From Ryuthela nishihirai (Eukaryota > Arthropoda > Arachnida > Araneae > Heptathelidae), in assembly GCA_038380435.1 (NCBI GenBank), contig JAWZYU010000019.1, positions 24,205,801 through 24,269,800 on the forward strand: 64,000 nucleotides of DNA, written 5' to 3'. The translations under genes and the position numbers were made by a program. Positions 1-11,644 of this stretch are shown piece after piece (the stretch's first letter is position 1; each line of letters opens with the position of its first letter). The notes beneath the pieces are model-generated. The model had not been told where the DNA came from. It made no database searches and was given only the letters and a program-made list of their open reading frames with translations.

Positions 1-289
1 ATTTCGCTCAGAATGAAGTCATGATGGTTTAGACTAGAAGTCTGCTTCAAGAACAGTCAAAAGAAAAGTATAGAGTATTTGCGTTAGATTGTTTGCAGAT
101 ATTTCAGAATTAACACACGACGTTCCTGTGAACTCAAAAATTTGTTTGGTGCTTGTACTATACCATTTTAAAGATGATCGTGTCAGACAAGAATATTTTG
201 GGAACGTAATAAAAGGATATTTTTGTTATAAAACTGCTAACGTATGGAATTTAAAGCCATATAATGGAAGAGCATTACATATCTGTATA
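1..289. other. Unannotated AT-rich sequence
   Basis: No gene, RNA or repeat was recognised. The open frame at 89-328 begins with TTG, has no recognisable domain and runs into a foldback element, so it is not called. Confidence 0.5.
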
Positions 290-565
290 AAAATTTTAAA
301 AATACCTATCTTCCTCTGTGCACCATAAAAAGTAGAAAATAAACCTAAATCATATCGATGCAATCATATGGTGCAATCAGTCATTGAGTTCGTATTCACT
401 TCATAAGAAGATAGGGAGCCTGAAATTTTGCTGAATAGGTAAATCGGCTCCCTATCTTTCTTTGAAGTGACTACGAACTCAGTGACTGATTGCACCATCG
501 ATATGCTTTAGGTTTATTTTCTACTTTTTAGGGCGCACAGAGGAAGATAGGTATTTTTAATTATT
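290..565. mobile_element. Foldback (MITE-like) element, family A, copy 1
   Basis: Two arms of roughly 115-120 bp (about 298-420 and 446-558) are imperfect reverse complements around a loop of about 25 bp. The outer ends read AAAAATACCTATCTTCC and, inverted, GGAAGATAGGTATTTTT. The centre has GATAGGGAGCC facing GGCTCCCTATC. A second copy lies at 8313-8565. There is no coding capacity. The superfamily is unknown and no clean target duplication was found. Confidence 0.75.
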
Positions 566-719
566 TTTTAATTTATTTATATTTTTTCCTTGTCACTAAA
601 AGCACCTACTTTCAGAAACTATCATTTGATATATAACTTATAAACATCGACCACATTTTCCATCCCCTATTTTTCAGTCGTGTTTAAGATAGCCATGATA
701 GTGGAGATATCACAAGCTA

Positions 720-1230
720 TAAGTTGGGATATAACTCCTTAAAGTTCACCCAAATTCGGCCCCCTTTTTGGGGAAGAAGAATGGTGAAATTCGAAATGGT
801 CTGCGACGTTCCTCACATGAGCTTTCATTTGGCACCAAATTCGTGAAATTGTAGCCCCCCCCCCCCCGTTGCGAAGATATAGCGGAATGCATTTAGAATA
901 GTTTTCTTGTTTCCTCTTTTTTTAGGGGGAAGAAAGCATAGGGGATTTTTTTATAGCCTATAACACTTCCCGTTCTGAACAATAGTTTATAATCCCCCCC
1001 CTTTTTTTAGGGGGAAAAAAGCTTGGGAGTGAATTTTGTGTAACCTATGACACTCCTCGCGTCACGATTTTCATTTGTAGCACAGCTTGTTACTTTCGCA
1101 AATCGCGTTCTTGAGATACAGAGGAGCAATCGTTTTCATATTTCTTCTTTTTTAGGGGGGAAGATTTTTTATTGCCTCTGACTTTGTGACACTTCCCACG
1201 TCATAATTTTTTCATTTGACACAGATATCA
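720..1230. repeat. Degenerate tandem repeat, unit about 150-170 bp
   Basis: Three to four diverged units share a C-run or G-run core (for example TTTTTTTAGGGGGAAGAAAG), followed by a 'tgacacttccc...tcatttg' segment. The units start near 740, 900, 985 and 1140. The runs of 8-14 C residues are a sequencing-error risk. No coding signal was seen. Confidence 0.5.
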
Positions 1231-1537
1231 TTAAGTTTGTCCACTCATCAAAGAAAGATAAAGCAAATTAAAAAGAGAAACTCCTGTATCGCATTCAAAA
1301 AGCCGAAACAATAGTAGGATATTTGTACCCGTACAATTGAGTAAGATTCTAACGAAAAGTTAGAATCTTTCTCAGTTTTACGAGTGCATAATATTCAACT
1401 TTAAATGGTTGTCACATGCATATATTGTGAATAATGAGATGCTTTTGCGAACCAAGAAAACTAAATAAATCAATGGTTTGCATTTTATAACAATGGTTAT
1501 TAATTAATTAAATCAATTAATTAAGTTTACCAAGTGC

Positions 1538-1654
1538 TTTTTAGCATCTCGTTCAGTGTGATTGATGTAGACTTTTCTAAACTTTTCCATCAAATAATGG
1601 GATAAAGAGAAGATAATATTTGAATGGACATAATAATAATAACACTTCTCTACG
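1538..1654 (+). repeat. Direct repeat unit, copy 1 (~116 bp)
   Basis: The sequence from 'ttagcatctcgttcagtgtg' to 'cacttctctacg' recurs almost unchanged at 3313-3428, with only a few substitutions (for example gattgatgtag versus gactgatgcag). It includes 'ccatcaaataatgggataaa'. Nothing coding was seen. It is followed directly by a TTAA microsatellite. Confidence 0.8.
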
Positions 1655-1700
1655 TTAATTAATTAATTAATTAATTAAATTAATTAATTAATTAATTAAT
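1655..1700. repeat. (TTAA)n microsatellite
   Basis: A near-perfect run of TTAA/AATT units follows the end of the direct repeat. Confidence 0.9.
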
Positions 1701-2257
1701 AACATTATTGATATTATAACATTATTCGTATTTATATGTTTATACGTATTGTGCATATGATGTGTTAATATACTTGTAATTGCACATTTCAAAATGATAA
1801 AAAATATGGAAGTGCATTTTCGAATCAAGTAAGCAGCACTAGCCCGAGACACTCAGGCGAGCGCTGCATGCTTGATTTGCAGATTGATGACTTTAACATT
1901 TCGCACGTCCTAAAAAAATAAAAAAGGAAAACATTTTTTTTGTTGTCTCTATCATATATCCCTTTTTTTAAAGATACAACTGATTTTACATTTTATTTTT
2001 CACTACCTCAAGTGACCATGCCATTTCCGTTATCTCAAAAAATCCTCTCTTTTTTGTGCCCCTAAATATATATTTCTTGCCCCACATTCGAAATAAAATG
2101 CAAAATCATTAGTAATAGAGTTTTAAAATTACTATCTATAATATATGCTACCAGAACTATATATATTTAAAATATAATCTATATAAATATGCTACCAGAA
2201 CTATATAAAATTTTAGCATTTTACATTTATGTTATTTTTATTTGAGTTCAGTTTAGA
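1701..2257. other. AT-rich unannotated sequence
   Basis: The stretch is very AT-rich. A short phrase, 'gctaccagaactatata', occurs twice near 2147 and 2190. No gene was recognised. Confidence 0.5.
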
Positions 2258-2440
2258 GATAACCTATTCGAGCCCCAGATAAGGCATGGATGTATGTGTC
2301 ATTTTTCTGCTGAGGTCCTCCCATCCTCTCAGACCTTCTACTATGGCATATAAACTGACAGACTCCTGTCAGACCTATATGGCAAGCAGCTGCTTGAGGG
2401 GGTATTTATTTATTTTTTTTATCCAATTAATTAAAATGCC
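2258..2440 (+). mobile_element. SINE family 1 copy (head truncated)
   Basis: It starts within the tRNA-like B box (TTCGAGCCCCAGATAAGG). The family body follows: 'catggatgtatgtgtc', the 'tgctgaggtcc' and 'gaccttctactatggcat' blocks, and the 3' end 'ggcaagcagctgcttgaggg' with a TATTTATT tail. The 5' part of the tRNA head is absent. Confidence 0.8.
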
Positions 2441-3312
2441 GCCCTTAAAAATTTTCCTCCCCAAGCGATCGCTTAGAATGCTTATGCTCTTGCACCGGCT
2501 ATGCAAATAACGACAACTATCTATATAATTATGGCAACCATCTATATCTTACTTTTTTTGGGTCTGTTCTTCATTTCGACCAGACAGTTGAATCAATAAA
2601 CTCCGAACGTTAATTGAGCTAAATGTTATAGCCTGCAGGATCAATTTAAAAATCCTACTGCATCCTCTTCGTATTACATTATCGTTATGTTCAATCTCCG
2701 TGGTTCAGCATGCACAGTTCCCCATCCTGTTGGATCAGGTGAGCCAATCCATGAGCACATTAGCGCTTTATTTATTACACATAATGTTTCTTAATATAAC
2801 ATGATCACAGCAATCACTTGAAGTGGCTCTCTCTTATAACAGTTAGAGTGTTAAATCAATAAATATTAATTACGAAATTAAAGAATCAATAAATCGTTAG
2901 AGAAAGATAAAAGCTCTTACGATGATTGATTGAAAAGAGTGGCAAAATATCAGATAAAAAAAAAATTTTAGTCTGGTAACTTCTAACTGACCAGTGAGAA
3001 GATTCCATTGATTAAAGAACTTGCAAGAATCATTTGAGAGTTTGCTTTTTTATTTCTAAGGGATGTTAATGTATTCCCAGTCTGCTACTACCAGGTATTA
3101 TTATTATTCAACAACAGATTTCCAACAGCGATATCTAACAAGGAAACGATCTACATAACGTCACCTTGTTGTAGGACTCGCCAGAGCACACGCCTCGTGT
3201 CCTTCAAATGCTTCGCTGAGTTTACAAATGAATGCATCGAATTACCACCCTCGTCAAACTTATAAAGAGTTTGCAATCCAGAACAAGGTATGCAGTGCGT
3301 CGGTGTTATTTT
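2441..3312. other. Unannotated sequence
   Basis: No supported gene or repeat was seen. The sequence is AT-rich with short homopolymers. Confidence 0.45.
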
Positions 3313-3428
3313 TTTTAGCATCTCGTTCAGTGTGACTGATGCAGACTTTTCTAAACTTTTCCATCAAATAATGGGATAAAGAGAAGATAATATTTGAAGG
3401 GATATAATAATAATAACACTTCTCTACG
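3313..3428 (+). repeat. Direct repeat unit, copy 2 (~116 bp)
   Basis: This is the second copy of the 1538-1654 unit in the same orientation, about 1.77 kb away and nearly identical through 'cacttctctacg'. The flanks differ, so this is a short dispersed duplication and not a long direct repeat. Confidence 0.8.
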
Positions 3429-3663
3429 CCCTAGGGTAAGCTCCACATTTAAACGAGAATGTGGGCCATGGTTATTTGTTTAAGGATCGTAATTCAAAAA
3501 TCTGCATAGCCAAAATACAGCGTCGAAACTAGATAGCGAGATTCTCTCGCCCAGGCAAAATTTCTTAATTACCCCCCCCCCCTCAACTGCAGTCAGTATT
3601 GGTGGTATTGTAAATATATCTCTGTTTTTGATGTTTTGAACGGTTTTAGCGTATATTTTTGTA

Positions 3664-3761
3664 AGTCGCTCAAAAAAGTATCCGAACACTATGGTTGATT
3701 ACAAATCTGTAATTCAAATTCTGTAATCAACCATAGTGTTCGGATATTTTTTGAGCGACTG
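3664..3761. mobile_element. Palindromic TA-target MITE (CAGTCGCTC family), internally deleted
   Basis: The arms begin AGTCGCTCAAAAAAGTATCC and end with the complement ...TTTTGAGCGACTG, flanked by TA on both sides. Only about 98 bp remain, against about 207-225 bp in full copies such as 43471-43677. The inner 'tctggcaac...' arms are lost. Confidence 0.85.
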
Positions 3762-3924
3762 TACATGCGTAGAAATTTTTCCTCGGTTGAACTTTATATT
3801 TCAAAATATTACAAATACAATAAATTTCATGTATTTTCGCAACTTATTGCTCTTCATCCTTCTGATATCTGTTCATCCTTTTCTTTGTAATAGCAGAAGT
3901 CGTCTCACAACCGAAAAACCTACA

Positions 3925-4219
3925 TTTCTTCGTGCAGTACTTTGCCACGCTAACACGTCGAAACACGTTCCCAAAGCCGCCGCCCATCGGATGGGGTGTT
4001 AAGCCATGGCCCCATGTGCGGGAGAGCCCTACTCTATGCACGTTAAAGAACACGCTAGATAGCCTTGATAGAAGGCTACCATCTGTCTCCTACCAGTTGT
4101 CGAGTGAGTCCCCTTCTCCCAACCTTCTCTGAGCTCTCGGGGTCCATGTGACCTGGCCATTTGGCCCATTGTGTGCCAAAAATGTGCCTCTCAGAGGTAA
4201 AACAACCCAACAAGGCGAC
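3925..4219 (+). mobile_element. SINE family 2, head replaced or truncated
   Basis: Family-2 body in plus orientation: 'ccgcccatcggatggggtgt', 'ggccccatgtgcgggagagc', 'cacgttaaagaacacgctag', 'ccaccttctctgagc'-type block and the end 'gaggtaaaacaacccaac'. The tRNA-like head seen in 15964-16351 is missing. Confidence 0.8.
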
Positions 4220-4227
4220 GAGGGCTC

Positions 4228-4440
4228 AGTGATCTATAGAAGGAGATCCACTGGACCACTGTTACGAGACATAGGATAGCCTCCGTCATGGACATCAAGA
4301 TGATCTTTAACGTGCACGTGCACTTAATTTCTCATCTCATGGACGGCAATTTTTCCAAGCTCTTCAGTATCCTTTCTCTCATTGATGACAACGTGGGGAT
4401 TCGCAGAAAAATAGGAACTTGCCACACGTCGAAACACACT
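4228..4440 (-). mobile_element. Diverged SINE family 2 relic
   Basis: Fragments resemble the reverse orientation of family 2: 'ccactggaccactgttacga', 'tctttaacgtgcacgtgcac', 'atggacggcaatttttccaa'. The copy is strongly decayed. Confidence 0.5.
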
Positions 4441-4465
4441 TCTAGGATTGAATAACTAATTTAGG

Positions 4466-4602
4466 AGAAAATCTGAGTATCCCCGTGAGTGGCCGCTAAA
4501 TGATAGAGGGGCCAAGGCCCTTCTTACAAAGCAGAAAATCGGAGTATCCTCGTGAGTGCCCATTAAATGATAGAGGGGCCAAGGCCCTTCTTACAAAGTA
4601 GT
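4466..4602. repeat. Tandem duplication, about 63 bp x 2
   Basis: Two adjacent copies contain 'tgatagaggggccaaggccc' and 'ttcttacaaag', starting near 4470 and 4534, with a few differences. Confidence 0.8.
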
Positions 4603-4664
4603 CCAGAAGTAGGAAGATATGTTAGACGCTAGTTCGTTTCTCCGTTTCGCTCGCGGCACCATCT

Positions 4665-4868
4665 GTATAACAGTGTGTTTAAAGGCCTCAGAAAGAGAGG
4701 AAGACTTAGGATGCAGTGACCAGACAATGTCAAACAGGACCGTATTAGAATTGATGTGCATTGGCCAGATGTAGCAGATATAGCTCTGAACAGATATGCT
4801 TCGAGAACTAAATGCATGGTCTGGTTGGACCTCCCGTAACCCATGGCTGCTTGATCATGATGATGCAC
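4665..4868 (+). pseudogene. LINE 3' end fragment
   Basis: The translation resembles the C-terminal tail of the LINE protein in this window (block GLRKRGRLRMQ, then DNVKQD, then a W/C-LDLP-like end). It ends with a 'catggctgcttgatcatgatg' type tail, which matches the 3' end of the LINE at 52941-56150. Stops interrupt it and only the last ~200 bp remain. Confidence 0.75.
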
Positions 4869-5085
4869 GACATGGCTCTGTTATACACGGGTCAAGGATT
4901 AATGTTTCATCAGATTGACGGCGGTTTTTCCAAGCTGATGGATTCCTGTGTGTAAATTATTTATCCTTCTGAATTCGCATGTCAGAAGCAATAATCCATG
5001 TTTATGAGTCATATATCAAATGAAAGTTTCTGAACTTAGGTGTGTTAGAACATACATAAATACATACATACATACATAATCCTCA

Positions 5086-8000
5086 TGCAGCCATGGGCTA
5101 CGGAGATCCAACCAGACTGTAATTTTGCTCTCCAGATGTGTCTCTTTTGAGCTACAGCTACTGCATTTGGTCACTCTAGGCCAATTCTAGCAAGATCCTG
5201 TTTGACATTGTCTGCCCATCGCATCCTAGGTCATCCCCTTTTTTGATACCCTTAGGCACACTGTTCATAATCCTGTTTGCCAACCTGAAGCTATGCATAC
5301 GGCCAACATGATCGAACCAACGCAGTCTCTCTCTGCACAATATGCTCCTCAAAAAAGGTTGATGACTCTTTCTAACCTAATCATTAGTTACAAAGTCAAA
5401 CCACCTAATTCCCAAGATACTGCGTAAGCATTTAGAATCAAAGGCATGAAGTTTCTTTTTATCCTGCTTACAAAGGGTCCATGTTTCGTTACCATAACTA
5501 ATCTTAGAAAGAAACAAACTATAATACAGCCTAATTTTAATCTTTAGGTGAATACGCCTATTTTTCCACACTCTCCATATATTCTTAAAAATCCCAGCGG
5601 CAATCCCTAGTCTTCCAGTCTACCAGTATCTGTTACATAGTTCCCAAGATAATTAAACTGAGACACTTGCTCAATAGTACAGCCATTCAAAGCAACTGAA
5701 GCACCATCTACTTGGCCAATTTTCATCACTTTAGTTTTTTTCTCTGTTTATCACCAAACCTACTATATTTCCAGTCTCATCAACAGCCTTAATGAAAGAA
5801 ATCATCTCATTAACATCATTAGTCAAGAGAGCCAAATCATCTGTATATAATCTCAATAAGAAATTTTGAAATCTCTAGACCATTTAAGGACAAAATCTTT
5901 CCTTTGCAAAGAATTTCGCATAACATAATGAATAACCAAACTAAAGAGAAAAGGAGACAAAATGCACCCTTGTCTAACTCCACTAGCAATGCTAAACCAA
6001 TCGCTACAAGCCTTATCAACTCACACACACTACTAAGTGTTATTAAGAAAGATTTCATTATGTTAACTAACTTATCAAGTATTCCATATGATCTAACAAT
6101 CAATCACAAATTATGTCGATCAACAGGGACGAAATCCTTTTTTAAATGTATAAAGCTAGTAACTACAGGTTTCTGAAACTCTAAATATTTCTCAAGAATC
6201 TGCCTAAATGAAAATATTTGATCAATACATCCCCTACCACTTCTAAATCCATATTGTTCATCACTCAGTTGTCCATCAACCAAATTCTTAATTCTCTATT
6301 AAGTATAATCATACGAAGAACTTTACCTGGAACAGAAAGTAAACTAATTCCCCCATAATTATAACAAGAACTGCGATCACCTTTTTAAAAATTGGGACAA
6401 TAATAGCTCTAGTAATACACAAATGTTCCCAGCATTTCAGTGGTGATTTCGTCCACCTCTGGGGATTTATGCAGTTTTAATTTAGAGATAGTCAATGCGA
6501 CTTCGGAATGTGATATAGGGCCATCGTAAAAGCCAGTAATACCTATCCTAATTACAAACAATGGGAGTAGAAATAATCCCATTATTTAGAACATCTCTGA
6601 AATACTCAGCCCACCTAGCCATCACAGAATCATCACCTTCAACCACTTTGCCATATTTATCCCTCAGTCCCTGTGTACCTCTCTGTTTCTTTCCACATAA
6701 AACATTAACAATCTGGTACAACCCCATGCTGTTGTGCTGTCTAACTGCTTTCTCTGCTTTGTCAACCAAGCCTATGAGGCCAAAGATTCTTATCAGCTGT
6801 GAACTGATCCTTTACATGTTTATTAAGCTCGTTGTAATGCCTTCTGTTAGGATTAGTAGGGTGTAGATTCATATTAATCCTGCTCTTCCTTCTTTCAGAA
6901 ATAAGTTCCATATCCTTATCACTCAAATAATTTTGTTTCCTCTGTTCCCTTTTACCCAAAAGAGTACTGTTGGTTTCAAGAAAAGCCTATTTAAACTGAT
7001 CTCATTCTTTCTGAACTTCAGCAGTAAGCAAACCACGATTGTCATAATGACTAAGTAGCCTGTCATGGTATGCTTTGGCTATATCTGGATCTTTCAGACC
7101 TTCAGTGTTGAAGGTAATTTTCTTAACCTTAGCACAACATTTCTTAATCTTCAGCTGCAAAACACTTTTGACCAGGAAATGGTCAGACCCAATTTCGGCT
7201 CCCCTGTATGATCTGGTATTCCTAACTGAACTATTCTATTTGATGTTAATTAAAGTATAATCTATCATATTTCTGTGCAACCCATCAGGTTAAACCCATG
7301 TATATTTATAAATGTCCTGTTGTTTGAAGTATGTGTTAGTTATTCGTAAACCATTAGGTTTACTTACCTGTAGGAGACGTTCCCCATTGCCATTGGGACT
7401 ACCAATGCCAAAGGGACCCAAAACTCCTGCCCAAAGATTAGAATCAGTACCAACTTTATCATTGAAGTCGCCTAGTAGAAGAGAAATATCACTTTTCTTC
7501 ATAGAATTCAAAATATCGTGAAGCTGGCTGTAAAACGTATCCTTCTCGCTCTCATCAGAGTCCTCTGTGGGGGCATAACCACATATGACATTCAAGTCTT
7601 TAATTTTTGTTTTAAATTTTGTTGTAAGAAACCTTTCATTAATGCACTCATATCCTAGAAGAGCATCACTGGCATGCCTGCTGAGCAGCAGACCCACGCC
7701 TTGGTGATGCTTTCCATCCTCCCTCCCTGTAAAGAAAAATTTAAAGTTATTTTTAAGTATCTCACCTTTACCTGTCCATCTGGTCTCTTGCAAGCCTAGA
7801 ATATCTAGGTTATAGTGCTGGAATTCCTTCGTGAGGACATCAAGAGAATAATCTCTATGTAATGTCCTCACGTTCCTGCAGAGAGAAAATGATTAGTAGG
7901 AGTTTTGAAGAAACTAGGTTTATTGAGATAGGTAGGGCCAACAATATCAAACAGCTCCCTGATCGCAGGCATGGGGCAAAGACCTGTTCCTCCTCCGCTA

Positions 8001-8285
8001 AAGGCTGAAGTCCCCGATGCTGGTAGGAACTTCAGGCACCACCTTTTCAAGTGGACTTTTTAAGAGCCATTTGGCCTGCCTGAGACTCATTACTTAAGTT
8101 TAGGATTGACGATGCCCAAATAGCTAAGTGAGGTTCAGGTACCTGCAATGTCCTCTGATCAGGATTATCCACCAGCTGATATAAGGTATCCCATGCCTCT
8201 GATCAGGATTATCCACCAGCTGATATAAGGTATCCCATGCCTCTGTTCACTTAGGGCTGGCAACCCAGAAACAAACAACGAAGAA
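5086..8285 (-). pseudogene. Long decayed LINE (APE endonuclease + reverse transcriptase)
   Basis: Transcription would run from about 8285 down to 5086. The endonuclease is the best preserved part, at 7871-7290 (193 aa): QETRW near residue 28 (catalytic Glu), YAPTED near 100 and LLLGDFND (Asp/Asn pair), which are hallmarks of an AP-endonuclease domain. Upstream, 8050-7868 encodes a short GGGTGLCPM leader shared with the copy at 52941-56150. Downstream, RT fragments are spread over 6959-5377, ending in a segment like KLHAFDSKCLRSILGIRWF, with many frameshifts. The 3' end 'cctcatgcagccatgggcta' abuts a CATA microsatellite. This is an APE-type non-LTR retrotransposon of the RTE/Jockey kind. The exact clade was not determined and the copy is not functional. 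Confidence 0.9.
8152..8239. repeat. 44-bp tandem duplication inside the LINE 5' region
   Basis: Two perfect 44-bp copies start at 8152 and 8196 (cctctgatcaggattatcc...). The homologous LINE at 52941-56150 has a single unit ('ctgctcaggattatccacc'), so the duplication is specific to this copy. Confidence 0.85.
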
Positions 8286-8312
8286 AAAAATATAACCAAA
8301 GTAAAAAATTAA

Positions 8313-8565
8313 AAAACACCTATCATCCCCTATGCGCCCTAAAAAACAGAAAAACTAAAGCTTATCAATGGTGCAATCAGCCCGTGAAATCGTATTTACT
8401 TCATAGGAAGAAAAAGCGCCAGCAATCTTGTTGAGAGTAGATAAATCTGCGCCCTATCTTCCTGTGAAATGAATACGAATTCAGAGTCTGATTACATCAT
8501 CGATATGCTTTAGGTTTATTTTCTACTTTTTAGGGCACATATAGGAAGATAGGTATTTTTCAAAT
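8313..8565. mobile_element. Foldback element, family A, copy 2
   Basis: Same architecture as 290-565: outer ends AAAAACACCTATC and GATAGGTATTTTT, arms containing 'ggtgcaatcag' and 'ctgattacatcatcgatatg', and a central GCGCC...loop...GCGCCC. It starts about 30 bp from the LINE 5' end and is followed by a SINE. Confidence 0.75.
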
Positions 8566-8593
8566 TTTTAATTTATTTATCATTATAGCAATA

Positions 8594-8726
8594 GCCATGG
8601 ATGTTTGTGTTGTTTTTCTGCTGTGGTCTCATCTTCCTCAGAGATCTTCTCTATGACACATTAAACTAACAGGCACCTGTCCGACCTCTGTGGCAAATAG
8701 CTGCTTGGCAGGTAATTTATTTATAT
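8594..8726 (+). mobile_element. SINE family 1 body (no tRNA head)
   Basis: It begins at 'gccatggatgtttgtgttgt', keeps the 'tgctgtggtctcatc' and 'agatcttctctatgac' blocks, and ends 'ggcaaatagctgcttggcag' with a TTATTTATAT tail. Confidence 0.75.
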
Positions 8727-9601
8727 TTCTTTTAACAATATAAGTCTCCCTTGTATACAATATAAGGCGTCTGTTATGGGTGGTATCTCAAAAAATATCA
8801 TATTTACTTAAAGAAATCAAAACCTAATGCAAAATAGTTCAGAGAGAGACAGTTTTTATGAGATCAGAAGCAAAACATTCCGCCACGTGGTGCACTCACA
8901 CATGTTGGAATTGTCCATCATTAGCAATGGTTTCGTGATGATCAAAGGGGCAATGAACCCGAGCACAAGTTTCTGCTGTGATAAGAACACACGACTCACC
9001 AGTTTCATGGCTGAGGAAATGAACATTCGCCAACACTTTGCCTTACTCATTTACAAGATCTTACACATCACGACAGCGGTGCTCTCAGCTTGTTCGTAAC
9101 GCAAGGCCTCGAAAGCTTTTTTACGCATTGTCTTTCAAGTGTCAATCTGAAATTTATTTCGAATCCTTGAACTGTTACGTTGGTGTCTTAGTTTGAAAAT
9201 TTCCTCCTTCATCTTCTTCTTTGCATCTTGCGTATTCTCAGATTTTCATTTTCAGTTCAAATTGGTTTCCGTATTTAAAGGTAAATTATCCGTGTTTTAC
9301 ACACCGCTTTACAATATGTAGGAATAAGTTAAGTCGTTTTACCACTGAACAGGACCTTTTAGAAATGTGTGTGGGGAGGGGGAGCAGGAAGGCCATTTGG
9401 CCTGGGCTTCAAACTGAAAGGGAGCCTGAAATTTAGATAGGTATATCTAAAAAAAAGTTTTATCAAGTATCAAAATTTGAGGCCCAGGCCAAATGATACT
9501 CATATTCAAATAATTCACCACCCCCGTTCAGAAAGACCTTGTTCAGCGCTGTAAATAGTAAAAGCTGTGATTTAGTAAAAGATATAATGTTTTTAACTGA
9601 C
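8727..9601. other. Unannotated sequence
   Basis: Open frames at 8827-9099 (plus) and 8856-9050 (minus) overlap on opposite strands. Neither has a recognisable domain. No repeat was identified. Confidence 0.4.
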
Positions 9602-9945
9602 GAGATTCGGATAAGGCATGGATGTTTCTTTTATAGTGTTGTCTTTCTGCTGATGTCTTGCCTTACTCTCCCCATGTTCGTTAAAAGAAAATGCTGGATA
9701 GCCTTGACGGAAGGTTTCCATCTGGCTCCTAACAGCTGTCCAATGGGTCCTTTCCCCCCAACCTTCTTTAGCCTTCAGAGTCCTTGTGACGTGACCATTT
9801 AGCACGTTGTGCGCAAAAAAGTGCAGCTCAGAGGTAAAACAACCCAATCCAACGCTTTGCCTTCCGCATAGACCTCCTCTATGGCATCTCATACAGACAC
9901 TCTCCTGTGGAGCCTCTGTGACATAAAGCTGCTTGAAGGGTGTCT
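9602..9945 (+). mobile_element. SINE family 1 interrupted by a SINE family 2 fragment
   Basis: Family-1 sequence ('gataaggcatggatgtttc', 'tgctgatgtcttgcc') runs to about 9660 and resumes near 9855 ('atagacctcctctatggcat', 'ataaagctgcttgaaggg'). Between them lies the 3' half of a family-2 element ('aatgctggatagccttgacg' ... 'gaggtaaaacaacccaat'). The nesting shows family 2 inserted after family 1 at this site. Confidence 0.75.
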
Positions 9946-10682
9946 TGAGCTCTCTCAGCTCTCTCACAGGTAAAGAACCCAACCGTTTACTTTAACATTG
10001 ACGGAAAACTGCCAGCTTCAATCCAATTAACTTTTTATATCCGATTGGAAATTTGTATTTATTAATTTTGGCATTCCCTGTATGACAAGCAGTTTGATTT
10101 GTACAAACGTTTTAGGACAAGTAGAGTCACCGAAACTGTAATCCAAGTATTTCATCTCTCAGTGTGATAAGCACGAAACTTAAAACACAGAGTTCAATTC
10201 AAACAAAAGGGAAGTGACGTCGCTTTTATCATTGATCTCGTCTAATTAACATTTGTCTCTCTTTGCCAAGGTCAGAAGAGAAACTGATAGATAAGGTATT
10301 TGTAAAACAGAAACTGACAGATAAGATCGTTGTAATACAACAGAAGTGTCCACAGAAGGACAGAAGTGATAGAAAGAAACAGATGGATAGAAGTGAAAGA
10401 TAATAGGACAGAAGTGTCCACAGAATGGCGGTTAAGCAACAAATACAAAAGCGCAGAACAATATTGGACAATAAAGAAAAACTGGAACAATGGCTGGAAT
10501 TGAAGGAACTACGACCAAGGACATTAAAACAATATTCTATCGATGGCAAACAGTATTGCCTTTGCCAGATGGTTTATTACAATTCAAGTTGATTATTTCT
10601 TAAACACAAACGAGAGCAAGTTCAGTTATTAGGTATAGCATGGCTCGACGAAAGACAAGCCTTTTACAGCTTTTGTAGAGTG
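9946..10682. other. Unannotated sequence
   Basis: It contains a degenerate repeated phrase around 10270-10420 ('cagaagtgtccacagaa' twice, 'gaaactgatagataag' and 'gaaactgacagataag'). This explains the overlapping minus-strand frames at 10229-10549, which are not called as genes. Confidence 0.4.
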
Positions 10683-11015
10683 TTATTTTTTCACCTCTGA
10701 GCGGCACCTTCTTTTGCACACAATGGGCTAAATGGCCAGGTCACATGGACCCCGAAGGCTCAGAGATGGTTGGGGAAGGTAATTCATTGAATAGCTATTA
10801 GAAGATAGATTGACGCCTCCCGTCAAAGCCATCCAGCTTTTTCTTTAATGTACCTAGGCTATGGCTCTCCCGCATATGGGGCCACGGTTTAAAGCGCCAC
10901 CTGATGGATAGCGGCATTTCGAAGCCTATCAGTGTCCTCTACTCACCGAAGGCAGGGTGTCGAGTTTTGCAGAGATAAATCTCTACTCTGACCCAGGTGG
11001 GACTTTAAGCTGGGG
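10683..11015 (-). mobile_element. SINE family 2, minus orientation, decayed head
   Basis: Read on the plus strand: 'tttcacctctgagcggcacc', 'gggctaaatggccaggtcac', 'tctcccgcatatggggccac', ending in a degenerate 'gacccaggtgggactttaag' tRNA-like head. Confidence 0.8.
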
Positions 11016-11644
11016 ACCCATTTCTCCTTCGCAGAGATGAAAAGATGAATGGAGGGGAAGGAGGAATTCTTTTCTCCCCCTTCTACCCTTCCTCTGTCAT
11101 CATTCATGCCAGATAAGATACCTCTTAACCTTAAGCAGAATTCTTTAAATCATTACCCTTTGTAATATACACCTTCAGTGGAAACAGCATTTACTTTAAA
11201 AAAAAATAGAAATAAAAAAAAACCTTAAATGAAAGTAATAAAACATTTCTTTTTGTACTACGGTATTACTTTGGAACCCACCTAAAAAATCTACCAAAGA
11301 GTAAAAAAAAATCATTCCATTATCTATAATTGCTAAACTACATAAACACATAAATGTTCTTATGAGGACTAGTGGCTAAAAAGTCCTTCTTAGGACTAAA
11401 CCTATAACATTGAACCCTTTCACGCCAACATTATTTCCACACAGCTAAAACAAAAAGTCCTTCTCAGGACTTTTTGTCAAAACAAATACACTATATATGA
11501 AGATCCAACACACATAACATCACTTTTCTGACTACCTTTTCTCTCGTTTATTATTCTTACTACTGCTTCTGGGCCTGACTGATCAATATTAGCAACAAAA
11601 TGGAAACCTCACAGCATGCAATGGGAAGAAGGTCAGCAGCCAGG
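11016..11644. other. Unannotated sequence with a small hairpin
   Basis: A perfect inverted repeat with 10-bp arms and a 6-nt loop lies at 11451-11476 (CAAAAAGTCC/GGACTTTTTG). A related 'aaaaagtccttcttaggact' lies about 80 bp upstream. No gene was seen. Confidence 0.5.

Noticed and set aside
855..1010. G-quadruplex or regulatory role for the poly-C/poly-G runs
   Set aside because: Single homopolymer runs in a degenerate tandem repeat; no four-tract pattern was seen and homopolymer length may be unreliable.
10425..10592. 55-codon ATG frame with EQWLELKELRPRTLKQY, reminiscent of a tyrosine-recombinase core-binding motif
   Set aside because: It is very short, lacks any catalytic domain nearby and follows a low-complexity repeat; probably chance.
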